The notes under the pieces: model-generated
What the model saw: only the letters and a program-made list of their open reading frames with translations
Databases searched by the model: none
What the model was told of the DNA's origin: nothing
Made by a program: the position numbers and the translations under genes
Shown: piece by piece, positions 11,572 to 24,597 of the stretch
How the letters are laid out: each line of letters starts with the position of its first letter
Position numbering within the stretch: position 1 is the stretch's first letter
DNA from: Capitella teleta
Lineage: Eukaryota; Annelida; Polychaeta; Capitellidae
Length of the DNA stretch: 64,000 nucleotides
Assembly (NCBI GenBank): GCA_000328365.1
Contig: KB308559.1
Location: 516,544-580,543 of the forward strand
Direction: 5' to 3'

Positions 11572-11616
11572 TCCAATCGCAGCTGAGTTTCCCGGAAGTG
11601 CAGCCATGTGACGTCA
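11572..11616. promoter_or_regulatory. Promoter-like cluster: CCAAT, ETS and CRE motifs
   Basis: CCAAT (11573), CCGGAAGTG (ETS type, 11592) and TGACGTCA (CRE, 11609-11616) occur within 45 bp, a combination typical of TATA-less animal promoters. No recognisable coding exon starts nearby, so it may serve a non-coding or unrecognised transcript. Confidence 0.35.
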
Positions 11617-11872
11617 CTGGGGATGTTGTTGTTTTTTCCTTCTTCTGTTAGAATCACGGAATTCGTTAAAAGCATGATCGTTAATAAGCACAATAGGACA
11701 AACAGTAAATAAATCGAAACCTCCACACTGTACCTATTTCAAAGAAGCAAGTGTATATTGATGAAATATTATGTCTTAAAATAAACACCTCACAATAGTA
11801 GCACGCCGTCCCATTTAATTTAAGACATCACACCTGTTGTGAGCAAATTTATAAATCAAATTTGAGAGTGAT

Positions 11873-11950
11873 AACTCGTATTTTACATTAGACAACTCGT
11901 ATTTTACATTAGATAACTCGTATTTTACATTAAATAACTCGTATTTTCTT
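11873..11950. repeat. 21-bp tandem repeat, about 3.7 copies
   Basis: Units starting AACTCGTATTTTACATTAGA begin at 11873, 11894, 11915 and 11936 with very few differences. Confidence 0.9.
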
Positions 11951-13722
11951 CTAAATTTCGATGTTTGTTTAGATGACGTTATAGTTCCACAAGATGTAAC
12001 TGACGATCACCCTGAATCCTCGATGAGCATTTCGGTTCGGATACCGCCGGGTTTAAGGCCCGGTTTAAGGTGATGTTAACGATGCACGCAACGAGCAGCT
12101 GTTTAAATGAAAAGTGTTCCGCCTCGATCGGTAGCAGACTGACAGCTCATTCCTCAACTCTCCGCCTCTCCGCATTCATAGATTTAAAGCCATAAGAACC
12201 GATATCTGAAATGCTTTCAAAGTGAACAGAGGTCTTCTTTGAGCTTCTCCTATTACCATATGTAAGTAAACCCACAACTCAGCCAGGATCAATAGAACAA
12301 GCGGCTCATATAGTTCTACATTTAGCGCAGCCGGAAGTTTCCATTTCGACAAACAATGTGGTCAGATGAAAGCAAAGTCTGCTGCGTTGTTCCCGACGGC
12401 GTCCCAAGCACACCTTTGTGGATCAATGGGGCAACGTGCGCCCTTGATTCCCACAGGGAAACCCCATTCCTCCACTTAGGTGGAACATGTGCCCAAACTC
12501 CATTGTTTTCTTCAAGTTTTATCGGTCGCTAAGGACCCAAACATCGATTGTAGGCAAATCGATGTGTGCTGGGGGCAGATCCTACCTGCTTGCGCTCATC
12601 TGGAAGCCGTTCATCCATGCAGATCTGCTGTCTCCTGTTCTTGCTTCTCTTTTTAGCTGATGCACCTTTGTGGAAATTTTCTTTCCTCAGAAAAGAGTGA
12701 GATCTTTTTTGGACGTCTGTTTTGAGCGACCCATGGTAATTGATGATCCATCATTATGGCAATCAGGCTCCTGACGCATGCATGGACATTATTATAATGT
12801 CACGTGATTAGACATTGCCATTTTCAGAACTCCAAATGAAACAGCCTCTGCTTGGCAGGCTGGTGACCATCTCGAATCCTCATCAACAGTGATTTGAATG
12901 GTGACAAAGACACAAAATTGGGTTCATGAACTGTCTGAATGACATCACAATCGCCCATAACGCACTATATGTTGCATTATGATAGTAAGCTTCCCCGAAA
13001 CTCGTTTACCTGGCATAACATTGATTCAACTGTTCAAATATATAGAGCCCAAAATAAGCAATTCCTGACTCCGAGGAAGTCTCGCGGATCGATAAAGCAG
13101 CCAGTTATAAGCCTCTTATAACTGCGTGCGTTTGTTCTTGTCTTCCAGCATTGTCACTTTAGAACAAAGCTGATGAAAGCCAGGGCGCCAACATCAATAC
13201 TCCGCTTTGTTTCTTCATTTTGTCATTTTGTGTTACAGGTACATTTATCATGCATGTATTCGCTCACACTATATTACAAGGTCATGGAGTCAATATGACC
13301 TCACGGGTACTACTCCTTCATTCATCTGGGCAACAACGCCAATAGCGTCAACTTTATGTTTCTTTTACCACAGCCCTTTCTTGTAGAAATTACAGCATTT
13401 GCATTCTTTCGTATTGTTATTTACAAGTATATAATTTATTATTCAATAATATTGATAAGAAACTGAGACAGCACTTCCTTTTTCGATCGAGGGGCTTAGT
13501 CTAGGCACAATGCCTCCTCGTCATCCTCAAGCGTCTAATCAGTTTGATTATATTAATTAACTACACAACTTCTGGGTCTGAGTTCATTAAGTGAGTCTAG
13601 ATTTAGATTTTGAGGATTCAAGCAAAATGAATTCGGCCAAAAGGACACGCTCACACGCAATAATGAATAATGAAATGATGATACTATGATTGATCAATAT
13701 TTGATCCGACTGGAAATCGCAT
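11951..13722. other. Unassigned region
   Basis: There is a 58-codon frame at 12355-12531 (+) beginning MWSDESKVCC. WSDES resembles the first-Asp block of Tc1/mariner transposases, but the flanks do not align and the opposite strand also reads as coding-like around 12560-12680. I cannot assign it. Confidence 0.3.
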
Positions 13723-13836
13723 ACAATGCAGATATAATAAAATAGCTTCTTATAATTAATACAATGCAGATATAATAAAATAGCTTCTTATAATTAATAC
13801 AATGCAGATATAATAAAATAGCTTCTTATAATTAAT
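13723..13836. repeat. 38-bp tandem repeat, three copies
   Basis: A unit starting ACAATGCAGATATAATAAAA repeats at 13723, 13761 and 13799, almost identical, implying recent expansion. Confidence 0.9.
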
Positions 13837-14290
13837 ACATAATGCATGGAAATGCTTAGCTATTAGAGACACACTTCTTATGCCAAAATAGGACATTGCT
13901 TCTGAGTAGGTCTCGTTTATCACTTCGTGGTTGTCCATTAAAAATTTGAAACTTGTATATTCCTCTATTTCCAAACACATCACCAGGCATTACTTACTAT
14001 TATTTTTATGTCGGATATAATATATTAATTTAAATTTCGTGCTAATTTTTGGATGGCTTACGGTTAATGGTTCAATAAATTAAGAGTCACCATGTTTTAA
14101 GATGGGAAGGCTACGATGTTGGTCTATCTGTTGTATTAGTATGAGAAACTATAGTCTCCGAAGAAAGTGATGTCTCCACGTTTTTTGTCCTGACACTTAA
14201 CAGTTCAGCATATCTTTTTTTCCGAGGACTGTTTTTGACTAGGGGACAGAGTGGGAACATGACGTCACAATTATTTCCTTCGCTTGTTTC

Positions 14291-14517
14291 CGGCGCTACT
14301 AAAAAAAAAATAAAAAAAAATAAAAAAACCACCGGCACACACCGATGTAAACTCACCCCGATTTTGGTACATCCATTTCACTCATGTTCACATGACATCA
14401 CTTGGAATTCCTAAGATGGCTCCCAAGGCGAGGGGAGTGAAAATGAATTCACAGTATTTGCTGAATACGACCAATTGACTAAATGTTACTATAAATAGCA
14501 GCCAATGAGATACTATA
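14291..14517 (-). repeat. Interspersed repeat A, copy 1
   Basis: About 225 bp match, in inverted orientation, the block at 62893-63104. Shared stretches include CACCGGCACACACCGATG, TTTTGGTACATCCAT, GAATACGACCA and AAATAGCAGCCAATGAGATA. It is non-coding and looks like a MITE or SINE; no terminal repeats were resolved. Confidence 0.75.
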
Positions 14518-14531
14518 TTTCCTTGCGACAG

Positions 14532-14541
14532 GCGCATGCGC
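14532..14541. promoter_or_regulatory. Perfect NRF1 palindrome
   Basis: GCGCATGCGC lies just outside repeat A and about 220 bp before the weak exon candidate at 14760. No gene start is recognised. Confidence 0.3.
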
Positions 14542-14823
14542 AGTGACGCTGTTGTAAATATGCCTTATTGCTTTTCTAAGGAGGTTAATGAATAGCATAA
14601 TATAATAAATCACTCGAGCATGGGAATGAGCTGGGTTTTGAAAGAAAACACTTTTGTATTCCTTAGCAACGGATGAATTAAGTCATTGAGCTACTTCCGG
14701 TTTCCCATCGATGTTGCAGCGCAAAAGGGTTTGATCCGTTAGACCAACATTCGGATTAGAGTGAGACGCAACAGAGCGCAGATTCACCGAGGAGAACACA
14801 TATTCCATGATGATTGGCAATAG

Positions 14824-16734
14824 GAGGACAGGAAAGTGGAAAATGGCACACTCGCAGCGTCCACCATCGGCTGTGAATTCTCAGGGGTAAGAAGAGAGGG
14901 CTTTGGGCTAAAGCTAAATCTAACAGAACCAAGTCTACAACCAAGAGCTACAATATTATATATTGGCTTATTAGGTGGTCAAATTATCAACTTAAATCAA
15001 CAATCATTTTGGTTGCTTTCTGCTGATTATCCATTTTTAATTTTTATATCTGTTGTTCCATCCAAATGTATGAATTTTTTTTAATCTGGTTCAAGTGTTT
15101 ATGTTCGAGCGATTGCTTTCAATTTTGGTCTGGCCACTCTTAATCTACGAACTGAGTTCGATCTGGTTACTCAACATTTAATGCTTTTACAAGCGAGGGA
15201 TTTCACGAAAGCGCCACGCGGTAAAGCCTTGGACTTTAATTGTTGTTGAGACCACAGAAGGTGTTGGAAAATGGAGCCCAGTGAATTTGTTGTCAGAGAA
15301 AACAAACAGAATGCACTGCGGAAAAAGAATACGAACACAAAAACGTCGAGATGGCATCCAGCGAAAGGATATCCGGTCATCGTAGTGTCCACTATCAAGC
15401 AGAATAAGTCAGTGTTTAATAACTATTACATAATTATTATGTATATCCGATCAGACTATTTAAAGTGATCCACAATGGAAATTTGTTTTGCAATAATTGA
15501 CACAAGGAAATAAAAAGTGTTCAGGTGTGGACCCCTCCCCTTCTTCAACCGTGGCCATGTCCCTTTGGGTTCCATTGTCCAATTCTACTGCCAACACCGC
15601 TGCGCACCAAATGCATGCATGCAATTATAATGAGGTTTCCTGTGTGCTTGCTACGGCAGCCACCGTCGTCGTTAGTTGTAAACCCCAGGCGCTGATTCAG
15701 AATCGAGCAGCATGTGGATTGAAATCAGGATAGGAAACGAGGTGTTTATTTATGGATTCGCTGAAGATAGGTATATGAATGAGAGGAAAGTATTTAGCTG
15801 TCATTTGTGAAGGTTCACTGCGCTACGGCTCGTGTAAAAATTCCTTGCATATTGTGGTTCAGTTTTATTGTGGGGGTAGGGATGGTTACCCAGACCTTGT
15901 ACAGCATTGTCATCATTATTTTTCTGGCTTTAGGCAACAGAACAGGGCTCTTTAATTTTTGGTGTTTCATCTTCCATCCGACGTACATTCACACAATCCC
16001 AGCAAGGTTAATTGCAACCTAAAAGCACACTTTCTGAGCAGGTAGCCTCTTCGTCTTACTTATCTGACTCATCTTACTCATCTCACTCAACTACTCGTTT
16101 TTTTTTGTTTTTTTTTTTTTTTTTTTTTATTATTTTTTTTTTTTTGGGGTTTTCACTGCTGTTCTTCTGGCTCGGAATTTACGCTCACCCACGTACGTTT
16201 AACATGACGTACGAGTTGCATTGGCCGTCCCTAAGTCCTTCCGAGCAATGGAATCGATGTCGAAAGCATGCTCTTCGTGACTATAATGATGTTCTGGGAT
16301 TTCTGTGGAAGGAGAGTTAATTATGCAGTGTACTTTTGGTGCCATTCTTACAGCATTAACCTGCTTTGGTTCATAATTTCGTTTATCCCAAAGAAAAGCA
16401 ATCCACACTCTCATTGATCACTTTGAATGCCCAACGAAATTTTTGCTGTATATCATTATAATTATTTCAACAAACTTAAATTATTAGCCGTTTGTTTATT
16501 CTATGACTCTTTAGTGCCAATTTTGGAATAACTACATATGGCATATATATTAATACTCTATTGATGTCATAGAAAATATATATAAATTATGAATACCCAT
16601 ACTAAACGAACATTGAATTCATTTAACGTGAACTGAATTGCTGATTCATAATATCTTTTCCCTGTTCATAATCTCTTTCCCCTGATTAATTAATAGGACT
16701 TAATTTAGATGGCATTTTAATCGACTTTGTGGTT
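14824..16734. other. Intergenic, low-complexity T tract at 16097-16145
   Basis: Open frames up to about 100 codons exist but read through homopolymer or lack family resemblance. No gene is called. Confidence 0.4.
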
Positions 16735-17152
16735 ATAAAGAGGACCTCTGGTTGTTTTGAACTAGTAACGGATCGATAGAGGATGTATCCCACAAGACAA
16801 ATACGACTTCTGACTGAAATATCTTTAGACATTACGCTTGTTGTGGGCTAATTCGTATAGCCCACCAACAAGTCTAAAAATAGTTATCCATCGAGTTTCT
16901 CTCCGCGTTCGGTTCAAGACTGGCCTGATGTCAAAAGATAGATTCTCATACATATAATGTTATGTTAGCAATTTTAAGCAGTTTAAATAGGAATATAGCG
17001 CTTCAAGCTATTCTGCCTCATTAGGAATTTCGTAGTTTAAATTGATTTGAATATTATTCATAGCTGACCGAATTTTCTTAAAGTTGCCTCTCGTAAAAAG
17101 CCAATAGAATCGATCTAAATAGGATCTGAAACGAACAGAGGTCCTCTTTAAC
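16735..17152 (+). repeat. TTAA-type MITE family B, copy 1
   Basis: It begins TAAAGAGGACCTCTGG and ends with the inverse, CAGAGGTCCTCTTTAA, giving about 16-bp terminal inverted repeats. The interior matches copies at 41628-42077 and, inverted, 51416-51865. It is non-coding, about 420 bp. TTAA-like bases at the ends suggest a piggyBac-type target site. Confidence 0.8.
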
Positions 17153-17857
17153 ATGCCCCAAAATGTTGAGATATAATTTTTTTGTTCTCTCAGAGAGGAC
17201 ATGATTATTGGTCTGTTCGTTTCGGTTATGAAGCACTCTCGAACCCGAGAATTGTTTAATATTTGTGTTAGAATTAATAGCATTGATTGATCCTGAATTG
17301 ATTACTTGGTGACGACAAAGTAGTGAGAAAACCTCATGAATCCCAGGTTGAAAAAAAAAAAAATTAAAAAAAAAATCCCTCGCTGCGCCAAAATTGAATG
17401 CAATTCTTCTCTTGTATTATATTACGCATGAATATATGAACAGAGAAAGAGGAGGACAAAAAGGAAGTGGGGAGATCGATGATCAAGTAGAAGCGCAAGT
17501 GCCAAGTGCTACGAAGTTTTAAGCCACGACATCCCGAGTACTACCCCTCCAATTGCACGTGTGCTCCCCGACCCGAAGCCACACAACGCCGAACCCAGTG
17601 AATGCAAGATTGGTTTAATCACAGCTCTGCTTGGTTCTTCTACGTTTGAGCCAAAAGAGATTTAGATTCTTCAAATAGTGTGGGTCGCGTATTAGAGCGA
17701 AGTAAACAAAACCTCGCCTCTTCAGATCGAAGAGAGCGGACGTGTGGCGAAGACCTCGCCTTCTTGGTCCCTTGTAACTAAGCGCTTGCCGTCTTGAGGA
17801 ATCTTAAAGTGCCCTCTGTCATATCGGGAGAGAGGGGCAATTTAAACACTCGCCATC
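17153..17857. other. Upstream and 5' UTR region of the ZU5-death gene
   Basis: Sequence between the MITE and the ATG at 17858. There is an A-rich run at 17350-17378. The promoter and first-exon leader must be here; no TATA box stands out. Confidence 0.4.
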
Positions 17858-20763
17858 ATGAAGAGCAAACTCATCAATGGGAAGCGAAAAATTCAGATTC
17901 AGATACCGAGTGAGAATGGTATCTCAGCCGATTATGCGTGAGTCATTTTATTCGGTGCTTGATTGTCTGTGTTCTTTTTGCTAAGATATACGAGGCATGA
18001 CGACTCGTGGATGGCTCATTGAATTGTTCATTTTGTTTTCAGAGATCTGGCCGAGGAGGAAATGAAGAAGAAGAGTCGGAATGCACGCCAGGATAAGACA
18101 GACGCCAGATCGGTCGGAGAGGACCCTACCAAGTGAGTTGCAATCGGTCTAATGTCCCTTGTGTAAGAGGTTCATTGGTATTTCTTTGAGGCGGGTGTGT
18201 GTAGGCTGACTCAATTACATTTATTTATATTCCGACATAAGAACCAAGAGTAGGCAACGCACGGAGAAATGTTGATATACGAATGTACATATAATTAGTA
18301 TTGTCCCGCTAAGCTATCGTTATGGATCGTGGTGTATACCATGCCATTATATGATGTACACGAAATCATAATTCCAATAAACATGTTAAAAGTAACTCAA
18401 AAGTATGGTGCTGAATTGGTTGATACACTATTAACAACGACATTAAATGACTGCTTGAAACAACTAGGTTTATATTACTCAGTTCAAGAACAATTATGAC
18501 TCTGGTATCTGCATGTGATACAAGTTAGGGGATGTATTAATATACCTGTTGCACGCGTTTGGATCATACACCAATACTTTGCCCAAATCCCATGTATCAC
18601 GAGGGTGCTTAAACGCATGAATTCATTGGCTTGACTTGTTTGTCTCCTGCATTTAATCCATCGACATTAAGCCAAGTTTTGCAAAGCGATCTTTGCCTTC
18701 ACCACGCTTCCTAATACCTAGTCTGCTACTATATTGAACTCGGAAGAGACAATAGATCGAGGAAAAATATTTGTTCTTTGTCCCGGATCAATTTCAGATT
18801 ACTGATACACTTTGAGTCATTATAACCATGAGGCACCCTGTGCGGTCATGTAATTGCTGTACGAAACACCTGATCAGCATAATGTGTTTTTTTTCTTTTT
18901 TTCTTTTTCTTTTTTGATGTGTATCATTGTTTTTATGGCTGAAAGTGGGTGGTGCAATTAACATGGGTGTCAATGACCTTTAGCTATGCAGATGCACAAT
19001 ATCATTACCAAAACTTCTCAGCCAACCGGTTTAAGAAACAAATACTTTTTTTTTTTTTTTTTTTTTGCTTTAATCTTCAATTGGTTTTGCTACTGTGTTA
19101 CTCATAAGTGCATACTATATGTGTACATAATGACATATTCATATATGTATATACGGCATTGTGGTAGACATGGTGTCAATTGCTCCGTAATGGAATAAAA
19201 ATGTGTATGATATTGAATGTAGATCCATAACTCTAGGGAATAACTTAATTACGATGTGTGGCAGAAACTCTTCGCACCACTCCAACAGGTGTCGCTGATT
19301 TTAAATTAAACACAGGAAAAGATATAATAACAACAAAAATTAAATATTCCGAGGACATTGTCTGTGCTGCATATTGCATTTTAGAACTTAGAGATATGAG
19401 ACTGGGTTATTTGAGTTCAGCACTAAATTGTACAGAATGCACAGCTTTATCCTTTTTATTATGCACAAAGCCTGAATCGTCATAAACCACTGTTATCATT
19501 TATGTTGACTTTGTTGCTATTATTATTATTGTTATTTCTTTATTGACCTTTTCTGTTCTTCCTATAATGTCAATGCTTAATTGCGATTGGAATAAATTAT
19601 ATATATATAACAGTGATCGTGACGCATGGGGGCAGAATAATATCAGGAAAGTCTCAGTGTAACAAATCTCGCTATTTGAATTCGTCGATTTACGTGATTG
19701 ATACTTGCAGCAAGTGCTTTTTTCCTTGTTCTGCGGCTGCGTAGAATTACAGGAAGCAATTGATCACCGATTCGCGGCTTCAAAATTCATCGCACGTACA
19801 AAGCAGACCCCAAAAATTCCACAGACTGAAATTTGCCATTCTAGTCCACCTCTGGCATTACTAGTAGAGCTGGAATGGCCAGACATTAGGCATTTCAATG
19901 GCTTCAGTTTAATACTGATTCGGCTTACTTTGAACTGTGAATGTTTAACTGTGTTATCTGGATTACCTAATGAGCATGCTGAGGGCTTTTGCGGTCATCA
20001 ATCGACAGAGGAGAAAGCGATGGCTGGCCAGGTAAAACAACACGCTCAACATTGCAGCATCGGTCATGAGTGTGTATACCAACGATTGTGCCACTGCAGA
20101 GGCAGGAAGCAATATCTTCGATGCAATAATTACTGTAATACCATTTGCTGTCACAATTATTTAGCATTTGAAGACAAAAATATCACCCTCTGTATCAAGC
20201 AGAAAAACTCTTTATGATGTATGCGTACATTTTGAGTTCCAATGGTGAATGTGATTAGTCCAGTTCCGACGCTTTCATTCAATCACACGAATATCAATTT
20301 ATCTAGTATTTACGATATCTACATGCATTTCAATTCCATGATTATTTCCCAGCATTTGATACCGCTATGTTATTGTTTCGATGTTACAATCAAGGAAATG
20401 ATCACCTAGATGAGCCCGATTTCATGAACGTAGTTTTGCTCTGTTCAAAGTTCAAGATAGCGTTTGTTATTTATCCCATTTTGATTCGATTTAATTGTTT
20501 ATTTGTGAAATAAACTAGCTTGAAATCTCGAAGCGATCGAAGGCCCTAGTCAAACAGTTGTTGTGGTCCTGCGAGGCCTTCCATTCTCGATCTGCAGATT
20601 GTGGAGGGCCTGGAGTACTGTGTTGTAAATTAAGACCAGAATCATGAATTTGAGGGTGCCAATGTTTTTATGGGATTATCAATCAATGGCGGGATTTCTA
20701 TGACAATGCGTCAGAAGGAACCGACATGCAATGATTCTTTTTTTTTTTTTTTTTTTTTTCATG

Positions 20764-20801
<38 letters not shown>

Positions 20802-21090
20802 TGCAATTTTAGTGTTCATTGTTGTCTTATGCTGCTGTGCACAACTGTGCAAGCCTCGTTCGTTCAACAAAGCTCCTTGAGCGAACCATACCCTAAGCTG
20901 CCTGCGTACATTGATTTGTTGTATGTTGTAAAATCAAGCATCGTTAACTCTGACCCATTTTGTAGCAAGTCATATGCCATAGAGGAATAATAATTCTTTC
21001 TTGATGCTCATACCGACCACAAATCGCTATTGGCCCTAACCCCCCCCCCCCCCATTCAATCAAATGCCATGCTTAATTCGCCCCGGGGGG

Positions 21091-21149
<59 letters not shown>

Positions 21150-24100
21150 AAAAATGATAACGGTCTTGGAGTTTTCACCTACACAAATCATCATTTAAAA
21201 AAACTGTTGACTGTCGGCATAACAACTAAGAAACACGCTTCTAGGAATTGTTGACATAAGCGAGTTTTCTCTCATTTTGAATGTGTAAACATAATGTGAC
21301 TTTTAGCATGCAGGAACCAGCTTACACCACGTGACCTTGATATTTGCTCAAAAGTCATTCACTTCCAAGTAACAAAATGGCTTTTGCTGAAGAAGATCGC
21401 GCAAGCAATGCGACATTACATAATAATTGATTCATTGATTTATATGTAGTAATAGCAGGGGTCGCTGTTACTAATATAGTTGGTGTGCTATTCATATTTT
21501 TGATAGGATTTGGCTGAGGGCTATTTATAGCGTTCGCTAACTAATCATCTTACAATCATGAAAATTACGTAACATCAGGTCTCAAATCTTGTGTTTTGAG
21601 GCCCGTGATGTAGACATACAGTAGAACACATGGATCATTCACTCCGGAATTCTTACATAATTTTTGAAGGGGGCAGACCAGGCGATGGGTTTCTGAGATA
21701 TAACCAAAGCAATTAGTTAAGCCTATGCCTGGCACAATGTACATGAGTATTGCTTCACCTATAGTTACTATAACACATCTATAGTATCTTTTTACAAAAC
21801 CGGAATCTTTATAAATACATGTGTGTATCATATGCAACAATGATACAGCAAGTCAAAATGGTATAATATTTATACTAACTGCAGGCGATTATGGATATCA
21901 GAGATGAGAAACGCCGTATATTTCACAGACTGATTGCAGAATTGTCCCCAGGGAAGAAAGGCGGGGAATTCTCCCTTCCGTTCGGAGGCAAACTCATCAT
22001 TCCATCAGGATTACTCGGCAAGAAGGATGTGGTCACGTGTTGTATGGTGTCGCCATCAGACAGACACAAATACCAACCGAATTTAGAGTGAGCCTTTTTT
22101 TCCAAATGTCCTAAATAATGAGCGGGGCAGCACTTCTATTTGAGGTTGAATGGCTCAAGAAAATGTCCGAGGCTGGCTAATTCAGCCATTCGATTTCTGA
22201 TCCTAGCGTTATTCATGCCCCCAATTAAAATGCGTGTTCATACTGTGCTGCAGGGCAGATGAGCACCTCCTCAGCGAAATCTTCCTCATCCGAACGAGTA
22301 TGAGATGCATGAAGAAACCGATCTTTGTGTCTCTCCCTTTCTACCAAGAGAACACGGATCTCTACGACAGCAGTCTGTTGTGGCGGAAGATCGAGACGGA
22401 CGATTGGAACACCAAGCAATGCACGACGCAGGTCGGCAGCATGAAACGTGATTGAATGCCTTTCGATGCATTTTTATTCATTCAGAAGTCTCGCAACTTC
22501 GAGTTCGAGACAGACGTCGGGGGAATCTTCGTAATGACGTCACACCTGAAGAAAGAAGTCTTTAACGTTCCTGTACAAGGCTGCTTGTACAATTCCACCC
22601 TGAGTCATCAAGTGTCCGTCAGATTTCCAAAGAAGGCAACCGATGTTGACATAACGTGCGAAATTCAGGTGGGTGCGATTGCGTGACGTGGTTGCTCGAT
22701 TGCGTAACTTCTGTGCGCAGATCACCAGCTTAAACCGTGACAACATGCCCAATCTTCTGCGTGATTTCCCACATGACATGGCGGACCTTCTCGTCGCATC
22801 CGACATCTTCACCATCAAACCCAGTGTTGCCCGTGAGTACAGGAGAGCATTGACCATCAAATTGCCACTGCCTCAAATGGATGATGAGGACTTCCCAAAA
22901 GACGACATCGGAGTTATGCAGATGACCGATGCTGGCTGGGAACTCATCGAAGCTCCTATTAAATTCACAAAATCTTCAGTTATGTTCGACACCAAGTTTC
23001 TGACCAAGTAAGATGTGGATATTTAACCATGTTGATCGACGTTGATGTTTGGGTGTCCAGGTACTGCGTGGCCTTAGCGAAGCCAGGACGGAGGAAGAGA
23101 CTGAAGGAGGCGTTTAAGCATCTGGAGGCTGAGAACTGCGTGGTCAGGGGAGACGTGGTGGCGTTCCTGCACTTGCAAGAGAAGTTGTGGACGTTATGGA
23201 TGGAATGCATCCCCATTGAGCGATTGGCTGCAGTCACCGAGAAACGATTGAAGCAGGGCTTCGTCAAGGTCAGGGTCACCGAGGATTACCTGCAACAAGA
23301 GGACGCCAGCAAGCCAGTGTTCAGGCAGACGTGGAGGTCCCGGCGGAAGCAACCAGTCGAAACAGAGGAGAAAAAAGTCAAACGCAAAGATTTGGACTTT
23401 GTCAATGGAAAAGTGTTCAATGTTGACGTGTCTGGTGACGTCGTTGTGTGCAACGAAGATTCGCAGCGGTCAAGCGTGGACCTCCAGTACCACGAACGCT
23501 TGCCGGAGAATTTCCGCCGTTTCAACGTCGAACCGAAGCCAATTGGAGACGGACGTATCGTGACTGTCTTCCTCAAGGTCAGCACCGAAGATCAGAAGGA
23601 GAAGAAGAAGGTGCTGTGTAGGACTTTTGAATTTGACGTCGAGTCTGAAAAGGTCAACGCATACTTTTATGAGCCTCCCGAGCAGCCTGAGATTGAACTG
23701 CTTCGGGAGGCTGAGCCAGAGATCCCAGAGGAGCCCAAACGAGCCACGCCCCCTCCGCCGCCCGAACCCAAGATCCAGAAGAAGCAATCGACGTCATCCT
23801 TCGCCAGACTCACTGCTCTCACAAGACCTCCCAGACAAAGTGAGTACTATATGCATGTCTCTTATCCTCACGTTACATCTCCTTGTATCGCAGTCATCCG
23901 AGAGTCGAAAATTTTGACCGGTCGCAGTTTGATGAACCTTGCGAAGGAGATCGAGCAAGGGTTGACCCTTGCTATTCACTTGGACATATCGGACAGCTGC
24001 ATCACGGGCATGGGGTTCGATGCTCTCGCCAACGGTTTCTCTCTGGTTGATATCACTTACCGAATTCTGCTTCTATGGAAACGGAAGAGCGGCCTGCGGT

Positions 24101-24243
24101 TCAAGGGCGACCGGCAGGTGCAGGCCCTCGTGCAGGCCCTGGAGGAGATGGGTCGGAGGGATACGGCCAGGGTGGTGGCAGAGCAGCACAAGTTGAACCA
24201 GGAGCTGACACCGGAGTGCTTCGACCATTTGCACAACGAATAG
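17858..24243 (+). CDS. DTHD1: ZU5 and death-domain protein, DTHD1-like, eight exons
   Basis: Exons: 17858-17937, 18043-18132, 21902-22087, 22254-22431, 22486-22668, 22721-23007, 23061-23839, 23894-24243 (2133 nt, 710 aa plus TAG). All phases close. Residues 1-56 are basic and charged. A ZU5 fold begins about residue 73 (GGEFSLPFGGKLIIPSGLL), and a second beta-rich block sits at about 178-240 (GGIFVMTSHLKKEVF). A long middle region ends in a Glu/Pro-rich linker with PPPPPEP. Residues 596-690 form a death domain (SLMNLAKEIEQG; ITYRILLLWKRKSG; ALEEMGRRDTARVV). ZU5 and death domains occur together in UNC5, ankyrin, PIDD and DTHD1. There is no signal peptide, membrane helix or LRR, so the cytosolic DTHD1 type fits best. 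The HF-S self-cleavage motif of PIDD is not seen. The last intron (54 nt) is a multiple of three and stop-free, so its retention would add 18 residues. The gene symbol is by architecture. Confidence 0.88.
18133..21901. other. Long intron 2 of the ZU5-death gene
   Basis: This 3.8-kb intron carries poly-T runs (19047, 20738-20798), a C-run and A/GAA tract (21041-21151), and a 170-codon frame at 19705-20217 (+) without recognisable domain or good codon pattern. No nested gene is called. Confidence 0.5.
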
Positions 24244-24591
24244 CTGCATGAATTAGCATAATTATTTATCATACACCAATTATATATCTGTGATCTCGTT
24301 TCAAATCTTGGCGACATGTTTGACCTCACTTGACTTTTAATTAGGCCAGTTCAATGCACATGCGCAGTGTTGTTGTCTCTCGATTCTCTCAAAACATCTC
24401 ATTATTGTGTGAATTTCGTGATAATTTAATATTTTCAATTGTTGCGATTCGTCATTGTGTACTCGGAATGCCATGGTTTTTGACTTTGTTGCTTAAAAAA
24501 AATAATAATAATGTTATTTTTATTGGTTGTTTTACCTTTAAAATGTGCGAATTAATTATTCTGTTGAAAGATGTATTTTTTGTGGTTCATG

Positions 24592-24597
24592 AATAAA
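24592..24597 (+). terminator. Polyadenylation signal of the ZU5-death gene
   Basis: AATAAA lies 349 nt after the TAG stop. Confidence 0.55.

Noticed and set aside
12355-12531. WSDES motif as a Tc1/mariner transposase
   Set aside because: The residues on either side do not align with the family; the motif alone is too short.
19705-20217. 170-codon plus-strand frame in the ZU5-death intron
   Set aside because: No recognisable domain, both strands are open there, and no splice or poly(A) context supports a nested gene.
22432-22447. Alternative donor at 22447 for the fourth exon of the ZU5-death gene
   Set aside because: It gives phase 1 and breaks the next exon's frame; the donor after CAG at 22431 is in phase.
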